DNA of 64,000 bases from the NCBI RefSeq assembly GCF_018403185.1, contig NZ_BOSE01000001.1, positions 930,001 through 994,000 of the forward strand. The letters run 5' to 3'. The translations under genes were made by a program, and so were the position numbers. The first letter of the stretch is position 1, and every line of letters begins with the position of its first letter. The stretch is from Paenibacillus montaniterrae. Lineage in GTDB: Bacteria; Bacillota; Bacilli; Paenibacillales; Paenibacillaceae. Shown here one piece after another: positions 35,928-45,913 of this stretch. Under the pieces are notes generated by a model, which had not been told where the DNA came from, made no database searches, and worked only from the letters and a program-made list of their open reading frames with translations.

Positions 35928-37848
35928 CAACATCATCCCCTCTTGGTTCAATGTCCTTCGCTGTGAAGGAAAAAAGCATAAAGGTAAAGGGAGGAAGCTC
36001 AAGCGAGATACTGAAAGCCTGTCCATGCATCGGTATCTCTTCACTATGAATCTCCCTGGTTACAGCCGTTGCTGTCCCGCCATGCTCAACTTCATTACTA
36101 TGCATTAGCAAGGAATAAATACCATATTCTGGAGCTCCAATCCGATAATGGGAGTAATCATTTCCTGAAAAATTAACAATTGCAAGCAGCAGTCCTGATT
36201 TGCTTCTGCGGATAAAGGAAATTTGTGATTGCTCGCTATTGTTGACGTCAATCCATTGAAAGCAAGCAGGATCAAAGTCGTTTTCCCACAAAATCGGCTG
36301 ATTGCGATACATATGATTTAATTTTTTGACGTACTGATGCATGCTTTGATGGGAATCGTACTGCAGCACATCCCAGTCCAGCATATCCTGGTCCTTCCAT
36401 TCGTCGAACTGGCCCCATTCACCGCCCATAAAGAGCAGCTTTTTGCCAGGATGTGCAATCCAGTAGCCATAAAACATGCGAAGCTGGGCAAATTTCTGCT
36501 CGTAGCTGCCCCACATTTTATTAAGCAAGGAGCGCTTGCCATGCACGACCTCATCATGCGATAAAGGGAGAACAAAATTTTCTGAAAATGCATACCAAAT
36601 TGAAAATGTAAGTAAGTGATGTTGTTGTGTGCGGTCTGCTGGAGACAATGCCATATAGCGCAGCATATCGTTCATCCAGCCCATATTCCATTTGTAGTTA
36701 AAGCCTAGGCCACCCATATAAGTCGGCTTCGTAACCGATGCGTAGGAGGAGGAATCCTCAGCCAGCATCAAGAGGTTGGGGTAATAATGAAAAACTGTTT
36801 CATTTAAAGCTTTGAGGAAGGCAATTGCGTGCAAATTGATATGCCCGCCATCTGCATTTAAAGTGTGCAGCTCTGGCGGCTTATCCATGTGAAGATCGAT
36901 TATCGTTGCGACTGCATCAACGCGCAATCCATCAAAGTGAAACTGCTCAAGCCAGTAAATCGCATTGGAAATTAGAAAGCTGCGCACCTCGCTTCGCGCA
37001 TAGTCGAAGCTTAGCGTGCCCCACAATGGCAGCTCGGCTCGCTTCCAATCCGCGCCTTCATACAGCGGACTGCCGTCAAAGCGCCTCAAGCCGTGTTCAT
37101 CCTTGCAGAAATGTCCGGGCACCCAGTCGAGAATGACGCCAATTCCTTGCATATGGCATTCATTGATCAGCTGCTTAAGCTGCTCTGGCGAGCCGTAGCG
37201 GCTTGTCGGGCTATAAAAGCCTGTTACCTGATAGCCCCATGACTGATCAAGCGGATGCTCCATAAGCGGTAAAAATTCAATATGAGTATAGCCCCATTCC
37301 ACAACATAAGGAACGAGCATATTTGCCAGCTCGGCATACGTATAGTAGTCTTCCTTGCCTTTTATTTTCCAGGAACCTGCGTGAGCTTCATAAATGAGCA
37401 GCGGTCGCTCATAGGAGGGAATTTTTTGCCGGGACGAGTACCATGCTGCATCGCTCCACTCGAATTCGGGCAAGCCGTACACGATGGAGGCGGTATTCGG
37501 TCGTCGTTCACTATAGAATGCGTAAGGATCGCTTTTCAGGAGGACCTCATCCTCACTGGATACAATACGGTACTTATAAAGTGCTCCTTGCTCAAGCCCT
37601 TCAATGAACCCGACGAAAATACCGGTTTCGCCCGCTCGCTCCAGCGAAGCCCCAGCGCTGTTCCAGCCGTTAAAGTCGCCCACTACCGAAACTGCTTGTG
37701 CAGTCGGAGCCCATACTGCAAAGCGAACGCCTTGCTTGCCTCTCCATTTCAACGGATGAGCGCCCATAAATCGGTAGCTGTGATGTGATGAACCACAATT
37801 AAAGAGGAAAAGGTCTTGCAGCTTAATGCCCCAATACGATTTTTTCAT
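35917..37848 (-). CDS. glgB: 1,4-alpha-glucan branching enzyme
   Basis: GH13 enzyme that adds alpha-1,6 branches to glycogen. The 643-residue protein has an N-terminal CBM48 ([20 protein letters not shown]), then the barrel with the nucleophile region [13 protein letters not shown], the acid/base glutamate in [13 protein letters not shown] and the third acidic residue in [22 protein letters not shown] lies seven bases before the ATG; the longer frame has no ribosome site. First gene of the glgB-C-D-A-GH15 unit. Confidence 0.96.
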   Translation of the reverse strand: MKKSYWGIKLQDLFLFNCGSSHHSYRFMGAHPLKWRGKQGVRFAVWAPTAQAVSVVGDFNGWNSAGASLERAGETGIFVGFIEGLEQGALYKYRIVSSEDEVLLKSDPYAFYSERRPNTASIVYGLPEFEWSDAAWYSSRQKIPSYERPLLIYEAHAGSWKIKGKEDYYTYAELANMLVPYVVEWGYTHIEFLPLMEHPLDQSWGYQVTGFYSPTSRYGSPEQLKQLINECHMQGIGVILDWVPGHFCKDEHGLRRFDGSPLYEGADWKRAELPLWGTLSFDYARSEVRSFLISNAIYWLEQFHFDGLRVDAVATIIDLHMDKPPELHTLNADGGHINLHAIAFLKALNETVFHYYPNLLMLAEDSSSYASVTKPTYMGGLGFNYKWNMGWMNDMLRYMALSPADRTQQHHLLTFSIWYAFSENFVLPLSHDEVVHGKRSLLNKMWGSYEQKFAQLRMFYGYWIAHPGKKLLFMGGEWGQFDEWKDQDMLDWDVLQYDSHQSMHQYVKKLNHMYRNQPILWENDFDPACFQWIDVNNSEQSQISFIRRSKSGLLLAIVNFSGNDYSHYRIGAPEYGIYSLLMHSNEVEHGGTATAVTREIHSEEIPMHGQAFSISLELPPFTFMLFSFTAKDIEPRGDDVDGS

Positions 37849-37873
37849 CACTTCACCTCCAGGATGCGGATCT

Positions 37874-37916
37874 GATACATGAAGTATACTATGTACGTTT
37901 GCGTGGATACATGAAG
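37874..37916. repeat. Pair of direct repeats upstream of glgB
   Basis: GATACATGAAG occurs at 37874 and again at 37906, 32 bases apart, close to three helical turns. They lie 25-70 bases upstream of the glgB start where a promoter is expected, so they may be a regulator site. No factor can be named. Confidence 0.4.
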
Positions 37917-38046
37917 GTATGTACATTAATTTTGCATTCTACTTCTTATTTAAGAGGAAATTAGTGCAAGCAGCAAGCCTTTGCAGAGACAAGCCTGTAA
38001 AAGCAAATCTGCTTCCCAGCACCTGTCTCTGTATCGTCACAGGCTA

Positions 38047-40344
38047 TTACGGCAAAAATGGACTTGGCTTGCCTACCAGCAGCAAATGCAGCTCATGCAT
38101 CGCTCTTGTGCAAGCCGTATAAAACAGCTTTCTTTCGCTTTCCAAATGGTAATTGTCGTCACTCGCATCGTAAATGATAACTGCGTCAAATTCTACCCCT
38201 TTGGCCAAATAAGCCGGAATGACCATAATGCCTTGCTCAAAGGTAACCGTCTCCTGCGTAATAAGGCGCAGCGTTTTCCAGCGTTCAATAAAGCGAGCGT
38301 ATACCGCCTTGCTTTCCTTCGCTGTCTTGCAAATAATCGCGATTGACGTATACCCTTCGCGCAGCCAGCTGTGCAAAATTTCATCCACATGCTGATCATA
38401 CTCTGCCTCAGAGGCTAAAGCTGTTACAACCGGCTGTTTGCCGTGACGGTTGAACGGAATAATTTGATCGCCGCCTTCAATCATTTTCGCGGTGAATTCG
38501 ACAATCTCCTTTGTGGAACGATAGCTGCGCAGCAATGTAATGCGCTCAGTCTCATTCTTATCATATACATTCTCGAAAGGATTGAAATTTTCCTGCAAGC
38601 TGGCATGAACAAAAATCGATTGATTAATATCGCCCACAATCGTCATGCGGCTGCGTGGAAAAATTCGTTTTAAGTAATGAAGCTGGAATGGAGAATAATC
38701 CTGCCCCTCGTCAATAAATACATATTTGACTGTCGTATTCGTATGGAAGCCCTCTAGCCGTTCCTTCAAATATAAATACGGAGTAGCGTCCTCATACGGC
38801 ATAACCTTATTCATAATAGCCTGAAGCGTTAATTCTGAAATTTGCTGCCAGTGCTCACTGCTTTCCGGCGCTTGCTCCTGCTGGAACATCGCGATATAAA
38901 TCGCTGTCGTATCGACATATTTCAGCAGCTTCACCTGACGACGCAGCTTTTTAAATTGATCCTGCACGATGCGGGCAGCCAAATAATTGCGCTCAGCTTC
39001 GTAATCATTAAAGGAATTGTCATGGAACTGATTTTTTTGCTTCAATTGCTGAAACGCCTCAACAAATTGCTCTGTGCCAAGCAGCTCCAGCTCCTCATCA
39101 ACCCAGCTTTCCTTTTGCTCCTCCTTGCTTAAGACTGTCAGCTCTTTAAGCAGCTTGCCTGTAAGCTCCTGCAGGCGCAGCGGAATATTAAGAGAAGGGT
39201 CCAGCTCATAAAACATCTCAGCAATCCGCTTTTTCGAAATGAGTACCTTGCCGCGGAATACAATATTTTTAAATTGCATGCCCTCATGCGCCAGTTTTTC
39301 CACATAGCGGTCGATCACATCCATGAACTGCGCTGTGCCCTTCAGCTTAATGCTCGCTAATTTGGCGGCATATTGTGGATCATCATAGGAGGTCAGGCAA
39401 TATTCCATCTGCTGAAATTGATCCTCAAGCTGGAAGGCCTTTCCTAAGCGATGCTCCAAATATTCGCCGTAGGTTGTTTGCTGCATATTTTGCTCGCCAA
39501 GCTCTGGCAGTACGGTCGATACATAGCTGTTGAACATCGGGTTAGGTGAAAACAGCACGATTTGCTCAGCGGTAAGCGACTCTCTGAAGCGATAGAGCAA
39601 ATAGGCTACTCGCTGCAGCGCGGCTGATGTTTTCCCGCTGCCTGCCGCCCCCTGCACAACGAGCAGCTTCGCCTGCTCATTGCGAATAATCGCATTTTGC
39701 TCCTGCTGAATTGTCGCGACGATGCTTTTCATCTGCGCATCCGAGTGCTTGCCGAGCACCTCCTGCAATATTTCATCGCCAATTGTTACACCTGTATCGA
39801 ACATGCTCAGCAGCTTGCCATAGCGAATAATATATTGGCGTTTTAACGTCATTTCGCCTGTTATTGTGCCATTGGGCGTTTTATAGGCGATTGGGCCAGG
39901 GCCGTAATCATAATAGACGCTGGAAATCGGTGCACGCCAGTCATAGACCAGGTAGTTTTCATTAGTATCATCGAGCAGTGATCCGACGCCGAGATAAATC
40001 GTCTCGGCCTGTCCCCCTTCCTCTGCCACATCAATTCTGCCGAAGTAAGGCGACATCTCCAGCTTCTGCAGCAGCTTGACCTCGTTATGCAGCACACGGT
40101 GGCTGCGCTCACGCTCCGACAGCAGCTCTGCTTGCTGCTTCATGCTCGCATACGTTTCAGCCGTTTCTGCGGCATCCTCAAAATTGACCGTCACATCATC
40201 CCAAAAGTTACGCTTGATATCGACAATCTCCGATTTTATATCTCCCGTTTCATCCGTAAGCCGTCCCAAGCGCTCGCGAATCAGCTCGGTTACGGCCTGC
40301 ACGCGCCGTTCCTCTTGTGCATAATCATCTTCGATATTCGACAT
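38047..40344 (-). CDS. helD: RNA polymerase recycling helicase HelD
   Basis: UvrD-like superfamily 1 ATPase that releases stalled or idle RNA polymerase from DNA and RNA. The 765-residue protein has an N-terminal coiled coil (residues 1-90) that probes the polymerase secondary channel, Walker A at residues 232-240 (GAAGSGKTS), helicase motif II in KYVFIDEGQDYSPFQL, motif III GDINQSI and C-terminal KGVEFDAVIIYDA. GAAGGAGG precedes the ATG, which overlaps the hydrolase gene by 20 bases. Confidence 0.93.
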   Translation of the reverse strand: MSNIEDDYAQEERRVQAVTELIRERLGRLTDETGDIKSEIVDIKRNFWDDVTVNFEDAAETAETYASMKQQAELLSERERSHRVLHNEVKLLQKLEMSPYFGRIDVAEEGGQAETIYLGVGSLLDDTNENYLVYDWRAPISSVYYDYGPGPIAYKTPNGTITGEMTLKRQYIIRYGKLLSMFDTGVTIGDEILQEVLGKHSDAQMKSIVATIQQEQNAIIRNEQAKLLVVQGAAGSGKTSAALQRVAYLLYRFRESLTAEQIVLFSPNPMFNSYVSTVLPELGEQNMQQTTYGEYLEHRLGKAFQLEDQFQQMEYCLTSYDDPQYAAKLASIKLKGTAQFMDVIDRYVEKLAHEGMQFKNIVFRGKVLISKKRIAEMFYELDPSLNIPLRLQELTGKLLKELTVLSKEEQKESWVDEELELLGTEQFVEAFQQLKQKNQFHDNSFNDYEAERNYLAARIVQDQFKKLRRQVKLLKYVDTTAIYIAMFQQEQAPESSEHWQQISELTLQAIMNKVMPYEDATPYLYLKERLEGFHTNTTVKYVFIDEGQDYSPFQLHYLKRIFPRSRMTIVGDINQSIFVHASLQENFNPFENVYDKNETERITLLRSYRSTKEIVEFTAKMIEGGDQIIPFNRHGKQPVVTALASEAEYDQHVDEILHSWLREGYTSIAIICKTAKESKAVYARFIERWKTLRLITQETVTFEQGIMVIPAYLAKGVEFDAVIIYDASDDNYHLESERKLFYTACTRAMHELHLLLVGKPSPFLP

Positions 40345-42880
40345 AAGTACCTCCTTCTGTGATATACCCTAGCGCATCTATTATCATGCTTCCCTGTTCC
40401 TGCTTGAATATGAACGAAATCGACTCTACATCTGACGCAAACAAAGCGCCCTCTCGCGGATGGTTTTGCTCAATTAAGGAAATCGGTATAACATATGTTT
40501 GCAGTAAAGGCTCAACCGACACATCATATTTGCCCTTTTTAATGTTTTGCTCCAGCCATTCCAGCTTCGTAAAATCATGAGCAGCTGGCTGCAAAATATG
40601 AAAATAAGGCTCCAGATCTATCGTCTCAGTTCCCCACTGCGTCGCTTTCAGCTGCAGCATAAGCTGCAGACCTGTATACGGCTCTTCCTCCGCTTGCTCA
40701 GCTTCCTGATCAGACGACTGCCCAGCTTCCTGATCGAGCTCGCGCTCGGCTGGCTCAGACTCGCGTTCAGCTTGTGCTCCCAGCTCTTGCGTCTGCTCAT
40801 TAGTCGCTGCATCTTCCTGTTGCGCCTGATCTTGATCCGCTTCTTCCTCCTCCAACACTAACCGCTCAGCTCGCGCTAGCGACACGACGAGCGCTCCAAT
40901 TTGCCGATCTTGACTACGCTGCTGCGGCTTAACAGGAAACTGCAGCGTGCTGTTCGCCTGCTCCCAGGAAGCATACAATACGCGATTTTGCTTGTCCCCG
41001 CCACTGCGGCCTTTCAGGTCAATGCTCTTCACGATCATTCCATCAGCTGCTGTAACCTGTTCCTCCGCCTGCTGCGGCTTTTCAAAATCGAACCACATTT
41101 TAGTGCTTGAGCTCGAGTAACGGCTTACATAGCCGGTCAGCGGCAAATATTCGCCGATTGTTCTAAAATCCTGAAACACCGCTTCGTAGCGCGCTTCTCC
41201 TGTAAAGCTTGCTTGCAGAAAGCTGTGAATAAACAGCTTGGCAGCGAGCCGCTGATCGTCACCGCTCATTAAATCAGCCGTATTTAAAGCAAGCGCACCG
41301 GGAAACTGCTCATCATATTTGCCCCATACCGTATTAAACTGACCATGGTTCGCATGATAAAGCTCGACCGTCGCTTTAAAATGACCGCTTCGTGTAAAAT
41401 TAGTCCGCTCATACTGCCGCTCGCCAAACGATTCCGTCAAATCCGAATCCATCGTGCCGTGCAGCGTTAAATAATTGACATTGCTCAAATAAGCCTGCTT
41501 GCTGTCTACTCGGTAGTCAGTCGGAGCTATCGCGATAACCGCCTTGATGTCGATTTCATCGAGAATCGTTGTGACCGGCTCGTTGGCAATCCACTTTCGC
41601 GCATCGACAGCCATCGCCGCTGCCTGCCCGCCGCGCGAATGCCCGATTAGCGCTACATTGTCCCAATCTGCATGCAGCAGCTCCTGCTGCTCCTCGTACA
41701 GCTTGGCGATATGGGCCAGCATTAGCCACGAACGCAGCAGCTGATCATCATCAACAATGCCTGACCATACGGAATAATTTAAAAAGTTGGCATCGATTGA
41801 GCTGACGATCATCCCATGCGACGCTAGCAGCTCTCCCAAGTAATGATAGCCATCCGAAGAATCCGCTTCACTTAAGTGATTGCCATGCATAATGAATACA
41901 ATTGGAAACGGGCCTTCGCCCTGCGGCACCCATAGCTGGCCTTTAATCGCAATCTCCTGCTCGGTAAAACCCCAGAACTGCTCCTTCGTCCATGACCAAT
42001 CCTTCAGCAGCGTCGACCCGTCGGTGGGCGTCGTATAAATCGTTGAGTCATCGCCATCCTCGAGCCATTTTTCATCCGAGCTGTACATGTAATGCTGGAA
42101 TGAATAGCTTCCCTGCTCCGACAAATTAGAGGCTAACGTTTGCAGCTTTAGCCCATTTTCACTCGCAGGAGCTGCATCTTCTGACGCATGGTCTGCCGTA
42201 TCAGCGTCTGCATCATATGCGCTGTCTGCCCGATCCTCCGCTTGGTCCGTTCCATCAGCTGTATCCTGCAGCAATAACGCCGAGTACTGCGCCAAATACG
42301 ATTGCTGCTGCACATTGTTCCAATAGGCTTTGCCGATTAAGCCGCATGCTACAAGCAGCAATAATGAGGCTAGCGTCAATACAATCGAACGCGGAGACTT
42401 TCTTTTGAAAGCATGCAAATATGCGACGAATAAGGCAAGGATAATTAGTATAGCCAAAATGATTGCAGTCATCAAGCCCGTTGCCTTCCAGCCCCAATTG
42501 CTTTTTTGCAAAATAATGCAGCTTTGTATCGTTACAGCAGCAATTCCTGTCAGCCAGCCCGCAACATGGCGCATATAAAAAAATGAAAGTAAAATGACGA
42601 AAACCGCATATACAACAGCAATTGCCAGCATATAGCCAAAGCCAAAAATAATATAGTCAAACCATAAGCCGATTCCCGTTGGCATCCCTGGAATCGTCAA
42701 TGCCATCTCTACACAAAGGCCAGCAAAGAAAATCGCTATTGCAGCTTGATTTACTTTGCCCGGCAGTGAAATGGCAATATTAAAGCGTTGCTTCACCCAT
42801 TCAAACAGCCTTTGCTTGCGCGTCAAACCTGGCGCTATGGATTGATCAAGTTCATTTAGCGCTGCTTGATCGTTAGCCAA
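40325..42880 (-). CDS. Large membrane-anchored alpha/beta hydrolase
   Basis: An 851-residue protein with five to six N-terminal membrane helices (about residues 46-182), an Asp/Ala-rich acidic linker (205-240), and an extracytoplasmic or cytoplasmic alpha/beta hydrolase domain with nucleophile Ser415 in GHSRGGQAAAMA, LTLHGTMDSDLTE and the late histidine in HANHGQFN. A Glu/Gln-rich low-complexity insert (about 705-755) splits the C-terminal region. The start is TTG, 25 bases inside the upstream ABC gene. The substrate is unknown. Confidence 0.8.
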   Translation of the reverse strand: MANDQAALNELDQSIAPGLTRKQRLFEWVKQRFNIAISLPGKVNQAAIAIFFAGLCVEMALTIPGMPTGIGLWFDYIIFGFGYMLAIAVVYAVFVILLSFFYMRHVAGWLTGIAAVTIQSCIILQKSNWGWKATGLMTAIILAILIILALFVAYLHAFKRKSPRSIVLTLASLLLLVACGLIGKAYWNNVQQQSYLAQYSALLLQDTADGTDQAEDRADSAYDADADTADHASEDAAPASENGLKLQTLASNLSEQGSYSFQHYMYSSDEKWLEDGDDSTIYTTPTDGSTLLKDWSWTKEQFWGFTEQEIAIKGQLWVPQGEGPFPIVFIMHGNHLSEADSSDGYHYLGELLASHGMIVSSIDANFLNYSVWSGIVDDDQLLRSWLMLAHIAKLYEEQQELLHADWDNVALIGHSRGGQAAAMAVDARKWIANEPVTTILDEIDIKAVIAIAPTDYRVDSKQAYLSNVNYLTLHGTMDSDLTESFGERQYERTNFTRSGHFKATVELYHANHGQFNTVWGKYDEQFPGALALNTADLMSGDDQRLAAKLFIHSFLQASFTGEARYEAVFQDFRTIGEYLPLTGYVSRYSSSSTKMWFDFEKPQQAEEQVTAADGMIVKSIDLKGRSGGDKQNRVLYASWEQANSTLQFPVKPQQRSQDRQIGALVVSLARAERLVLEEEEADQDQAQQEDAATNEQTQELGAQAERESEPAERELDQEAGQSSDQEAEQAEEEPYTGLQLMLQLKATQWGTETIDLEPYFHILQPAAHDFTKLEWLEQNIKKGKYDVSVEPLLQTYVIPISLIEQNHPREGALFASDVESISFIFKQEQGSMIIDALGYITEGGTYVEYRR

Positions 42881-43635
42881 TACCTGTCATTCTCCCTATC
42901 CAATTGGATCGGAACCTCAAAAAATGAGCTCATCTGCGGCGCAGTCAGCACCTCTTCGGTTCGACCCTGCGCAAATACCTCTCCATTTTTAAGCAATAAG
43001 CTATGGGTAAAGCAAGGCAAAATTTCTTCCACATGATGCGTCACATAAATGAGTGCCGGACAGTCCTCCTGCTCCGACAATGCAGTGATTCGCTCCAGCA
43101 AATGCTCTCTTGCAATAAGATCAAGCCCTGTGCATGGCTCGTCCAGAATAAGCAGCTTCGGCTTGTTCATTAATGCTCTGCCGATTAAAACACGCTGTTT
43201 TTCACCCTGCGACAGCGTTTGGTAAATGCGATCGGCCAGTCTTTCACAGCCTAGCGTTTCTAATATCGCATAAGCCTGCTCGCGCTCCTGCTCACTTGGA
43301 GTATCATAAATTCCAATCGAAGATTCGCGCCCGCTAAGCACAATATTTAACGCTGAATCTGTGCCGTACAGCTTTTGCTGCAGTGAAGTGCTGACCCAGC
43401 CGATTTCTTTGCGCAGCTCACGCAAATCATAAGTGCCGAACTGATGACCGAGCACGGAAATACTGCCTCTTGTTGGCCATTGATAGCCATTAACCATATT
43501 TAAAAGCGAGGTTTTGCCTGAACCATTCAGGCCTAGCAAGCACCAATGCTGCCCTTTCTCCACCTGCCAGCTTATATCATTTAATATTGTACGGTCGTCT
43601 CTTTCCCAAATAATATGCTGTAAGTCAATGATCAT
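42856..43635 (-). CDS. YlmA-type ABC ATP-binding protein
   Basis: A 259-residue ATPase with Walker A GLNGSGKTSLLNMVNG, signature LSQGEKQRVLIGRAL, Walker B LLILDEPCTGLD and switch HHVEE. No permease gene is adjacent; B. subtilis YlmA and ModF-like proteins also stand alone. Its end overlaps the start of the membrane hydrolase, so that protein could be its membrane partner, but this is only a contextual idea. CGGAGG precedes the ATG. Confidence 0.85.
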   Translation of the reverse strand: MIIDLQHIIWERDDRTILNDISWQVEKGQHWCLLGLNGSGKTSLLNMVNGYQWPTRGSISVLGHQFGTYDLRELRKEIGWVSTSLQQKLYGTDSALNIVLSGRESSIGIYDTPSEQEREQAYAILETLGCERLADRIYQTLSQGEKQRVLIGRALMNKPKLLILDEPCTGLDLIAREHLLERITALSEQEDCPALIYVTHHVEEILPCFTHSLLLKNGEVFAQGRTEEVLTAPQMSSFFEVPIQLDRENDRYWLTIKQR

Positions 43636-43713
43636 GATTCATCCTCCGTTTATAGCCATGTCTAACTTCTTCATTTTAACACGATCGTGCTGCTCGCCAC
43701 TACTTTTGTGCAA

Positions 43714-43776
43714 TGATTAAATAAATGAAGGGCTATGCAAGCCCTGATCATCAATCTGACTGTTCTGCATAGCCCT
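43714..43776 (-). terminator. Probable terminator after the GH26 gene
   Basis: An 11-bp stem AGGGCTATGCA/TGCATAGCCCT with a 26-base loop is followed on the minus strand by TCATTTATTT. Confidence 0.6.
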
Positions 43777-43816
43777 GACTATTCGTTTAAGTTGCTTCTT
43801 ATTAAGCTTGCTGCAT

Positions 43817-45814
43817 TTATTTTGTAATGGTTATGCTGCCTGCGGAAGCATCATAGCTCACTTGCCCGCCAAGCTTGTCATTAACGAAACGCAGCGGTAC
43901 AAAGGTGTTGCCCTGCACCGTAACGGGCGCTACGTCCAACTCGCTTTTGACGCCATTTACTGTAACCGTCCGGCTGCCTTCTGTTAATACGATCTTCGAT
44001 GCACCTGTAATCGTAATCGATTTGTTGGCGCTATTCCATTTTACATCGGCTCCCAGCTCATTGCTTATAAAGCGAAGCGGCACCAAGGTGCGTCCTTGCT
44101 TCGTAAACGGAGCAACAGCCAGCTCGATTTTACCGTTCGCTGTATAAACGTATTTTTCGTTGATGTGCATCATAAGCTGCCCTTTTTCCAGCGGCTTAAT
44201 ATCGGCGCCAATTTTTAAGGTTGACTGCTTGCTTGATGCAACGCGTCCTTTGGAGTCATAAACGGTGACTGTAAGCTTATGATTGCCGATTGCATAGTTG
44301 CCGGCATCTACGGTGAACTGATACGGGTACTGTGTTTTTTCAGCTACCTGCTTGCCATCAATAGCGAATACTACCTTGCTAATGTAGGGATCATATGTTT
44401 TCACCCAGGCAATGATTTTCGATTGCTTGCCGCGCACAGCTTGATCAGCGAGCGCTACAACACTTTGCTTGGCAGCCGCCCTGCCCGCAGAAAGCTGCGG
44501 TACGCTGCTCAAGTAATAAGGGTCTTTAATCATCGCCTTGTAGGCATTCAGCACGGAGCTGTTTTCTGTTAAGCTGAAGTTGTTCAAGCTCCGTTCTGCG
44601 CTGTGCGAATCCGTTAACGTATTAAGACTGAACCAGTTAATTCCTTTTAACCTTGGATACTTTAATTTGGCCCCATGATACATCATATTCATTTTCGTAA
44701 TCGCAAAGTTGACCGTTGATGTATTGCCTGCCTTGCTGAAATGCGTTGCCCCGTACTCGCTGACCATGATCGGCTTTTTGTCGGCATATGCCTCATAAAC
44801 ATAATCCAGCGAGTCCAGCGGATTGACCTGATCTGCCGGGCTTTTTACATCGCCATTAAAATATTTGACGCTGTAGATGCTAAGCCCTACCCAATCGACG
44901 TATTCATCTCCCGGATAATAATCATGTATATTTCGCTTCGGATTTGCCGCCGGCGACCACACCATCGCGACATTAGGCGCTTCTTCCTTCATTACCTTTG
45001 CCACCAGACGGAATTTTTCAATATAAAGCTTCGGATCGCCATGCCAGGTTACCCAGCTTCCGTTCATCTCGGACGCGAAGCGAAGAAAGATCGGCACTCC
45101 TGCAGCTTGAGCATCGCGGGCAAATTTGCGAAGCGTTGCATCATCCTTTACCTCAGACAAGCCGCCTTCCGGCTGAACTGCAAGATGGATCGCGCCGCCT
45201 GCAGCTTTAACCTGAGAAGCCCAAACATTGGGGAAGCTTGCTCCATAGCGATGATAGTTAAAATATACCGCGTGCTGCTTGCCGGTCAACTCATTGAATG
45301 CGGCAAATTTTTCTCCTTTTTTGTTCTCGACGCCACTGTCCTTTTCTACAAATGCGCCGATATACATCCCGTTAGCAGGCTCGAACTTGCCAAGTGTGCT
45401 TGTATTTTGCTGAATTGGCGTTTGATCCTCGATATAAAGCTCAATTTCAGTGTTGAGCGCATCGGCCATCGCCAGTACAGCAAAATAAGTATTCATGTCC
45501 CCACTCTTCAAGCCAAGCTCATAATGGATTTTGGCCTCTGCATAGTAGGTGTCTGCAGCGCGTTGAAATTGTCCATCCTTCTCATAGGCTTCGGCCAGCT
45601 TGCGCAAATAGCTGGCGTTGCTTGTTTGCTTGACTGCTTCCTGCAGCTGAACAATCGCTTGCTTATACTTTCCTTGCTTCATAAGCTCGACCCCATTGGT
45701 GTAATGCTTCCAATGATGAGTAGTCGCAGCCTGTACGGTCAGGCCAGGCATTAATGCGATGACCAGAAACATAATGAGTGCCACCTTGAATGTTTTTGAC
45801 TGTAAGCTATTCAT
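43817..45814 (-). CDS. Secreted multi-domain GH26 glycosidase
   Basis: A 665-residue exported protein: signal peptide (cleavage near Ala-30), a TPR-like helical region (35-110), a GH26 barrel (about 145-420), an Ig-like linker (about 450-545) and two C-terminal copper-amine-oxidase-N-like stalk units, each ending in an LVPLRFISNELGADVKW/FVPLRFVNDKLGGQVSY signature. The acid/base Glu249 (RFASEMNGSW) and nucleophile Glu353 (IMVSEYGATH) are present. GH26 enzymes mainly cleave beta-mannan; substrate inferred. Confidence 0.87.
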   Translation of the reverse strand: MNSLQSKTFKVALIMFLVIALMPGLTVQAATTHHWKHYTNGVELMKQGKYKQAIVQLQEAVKQTSNASYLRKLAEAYEKDGQFQRAADTYYAEAKIHYELGLKSGDMNTYFAVLAMADALNTEIELYIEDQTPIQQNTSTLGKFEPANGMYIGAFVEKDSGVENKKGEKFAAFNELTGKQHAVYFNYHRYGASFPNVWASQVKAAGGAIHLAVQPEGGLSEVKDDATLRKFARDAQAAGVPIFLRFASEMNGSWVTWHGDPKLYIEKFRLVAKVMKEEAPNVAMVWSPAANPKRNIHDYYPGDEYVDWVGLSIYSVKYFNGDVKSPADQVNPLDSLDYVYEAYADKKPIMVSEYGATHFSKAGNTSTVNFAITKMNMMYHGAKLKYPRLKGINWFSLNTLTDSHSAERSLNNFSLTENSSVLNAYKAMIKDPYYLSSVPQLSAGRAAAKQSVVALADQAVRGKQSKIIAWVKTYDPYISKVVFAIDGKQVAEKTQYPYQFTVDAGNYAIGNHKLTVTVYDSKGRVASSKQSTLKIGADIKPLEKGQLMMHINEKYVYTANGKIELAVAPFTKQGRTLVPLRFISNELGADVKWNSANKSITITGASKIVLTEGSRTVTVNGVKSELDVAPVTVQGNTFVPLRFVNDKLGGQVSYDASAGSITITK

Positions 45815-45873
45815 CGTATCATCCTTTCATGGAGACATTATAGTATAAATTTGCCATGCTGAATAGACAAAAT

Positions 45874-45909
45874 AAAATCCCGTCCTCCATTGCTGAAAGA
45901 CGGGATTTT
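45874..45909 (-). terminator. Intrinsic terminator after the small membrane gene
   Basis: AAAATCCCGTC and GACGGGATTTT form an 11-bp stem, followed on the minus strand by ATTTTG. It lies 5 bases past the stop. Confidence 0.88.
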
Positions 45910-45913
45910 ATCG

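Noticed and set aside
44741..45754. 337-codon plus-strand frame opposite the GH26 gene
   Set aside because: It lies wholly antisense to a protein with clear catalytic motifs, shows no family resemblance and has no ribosome site.
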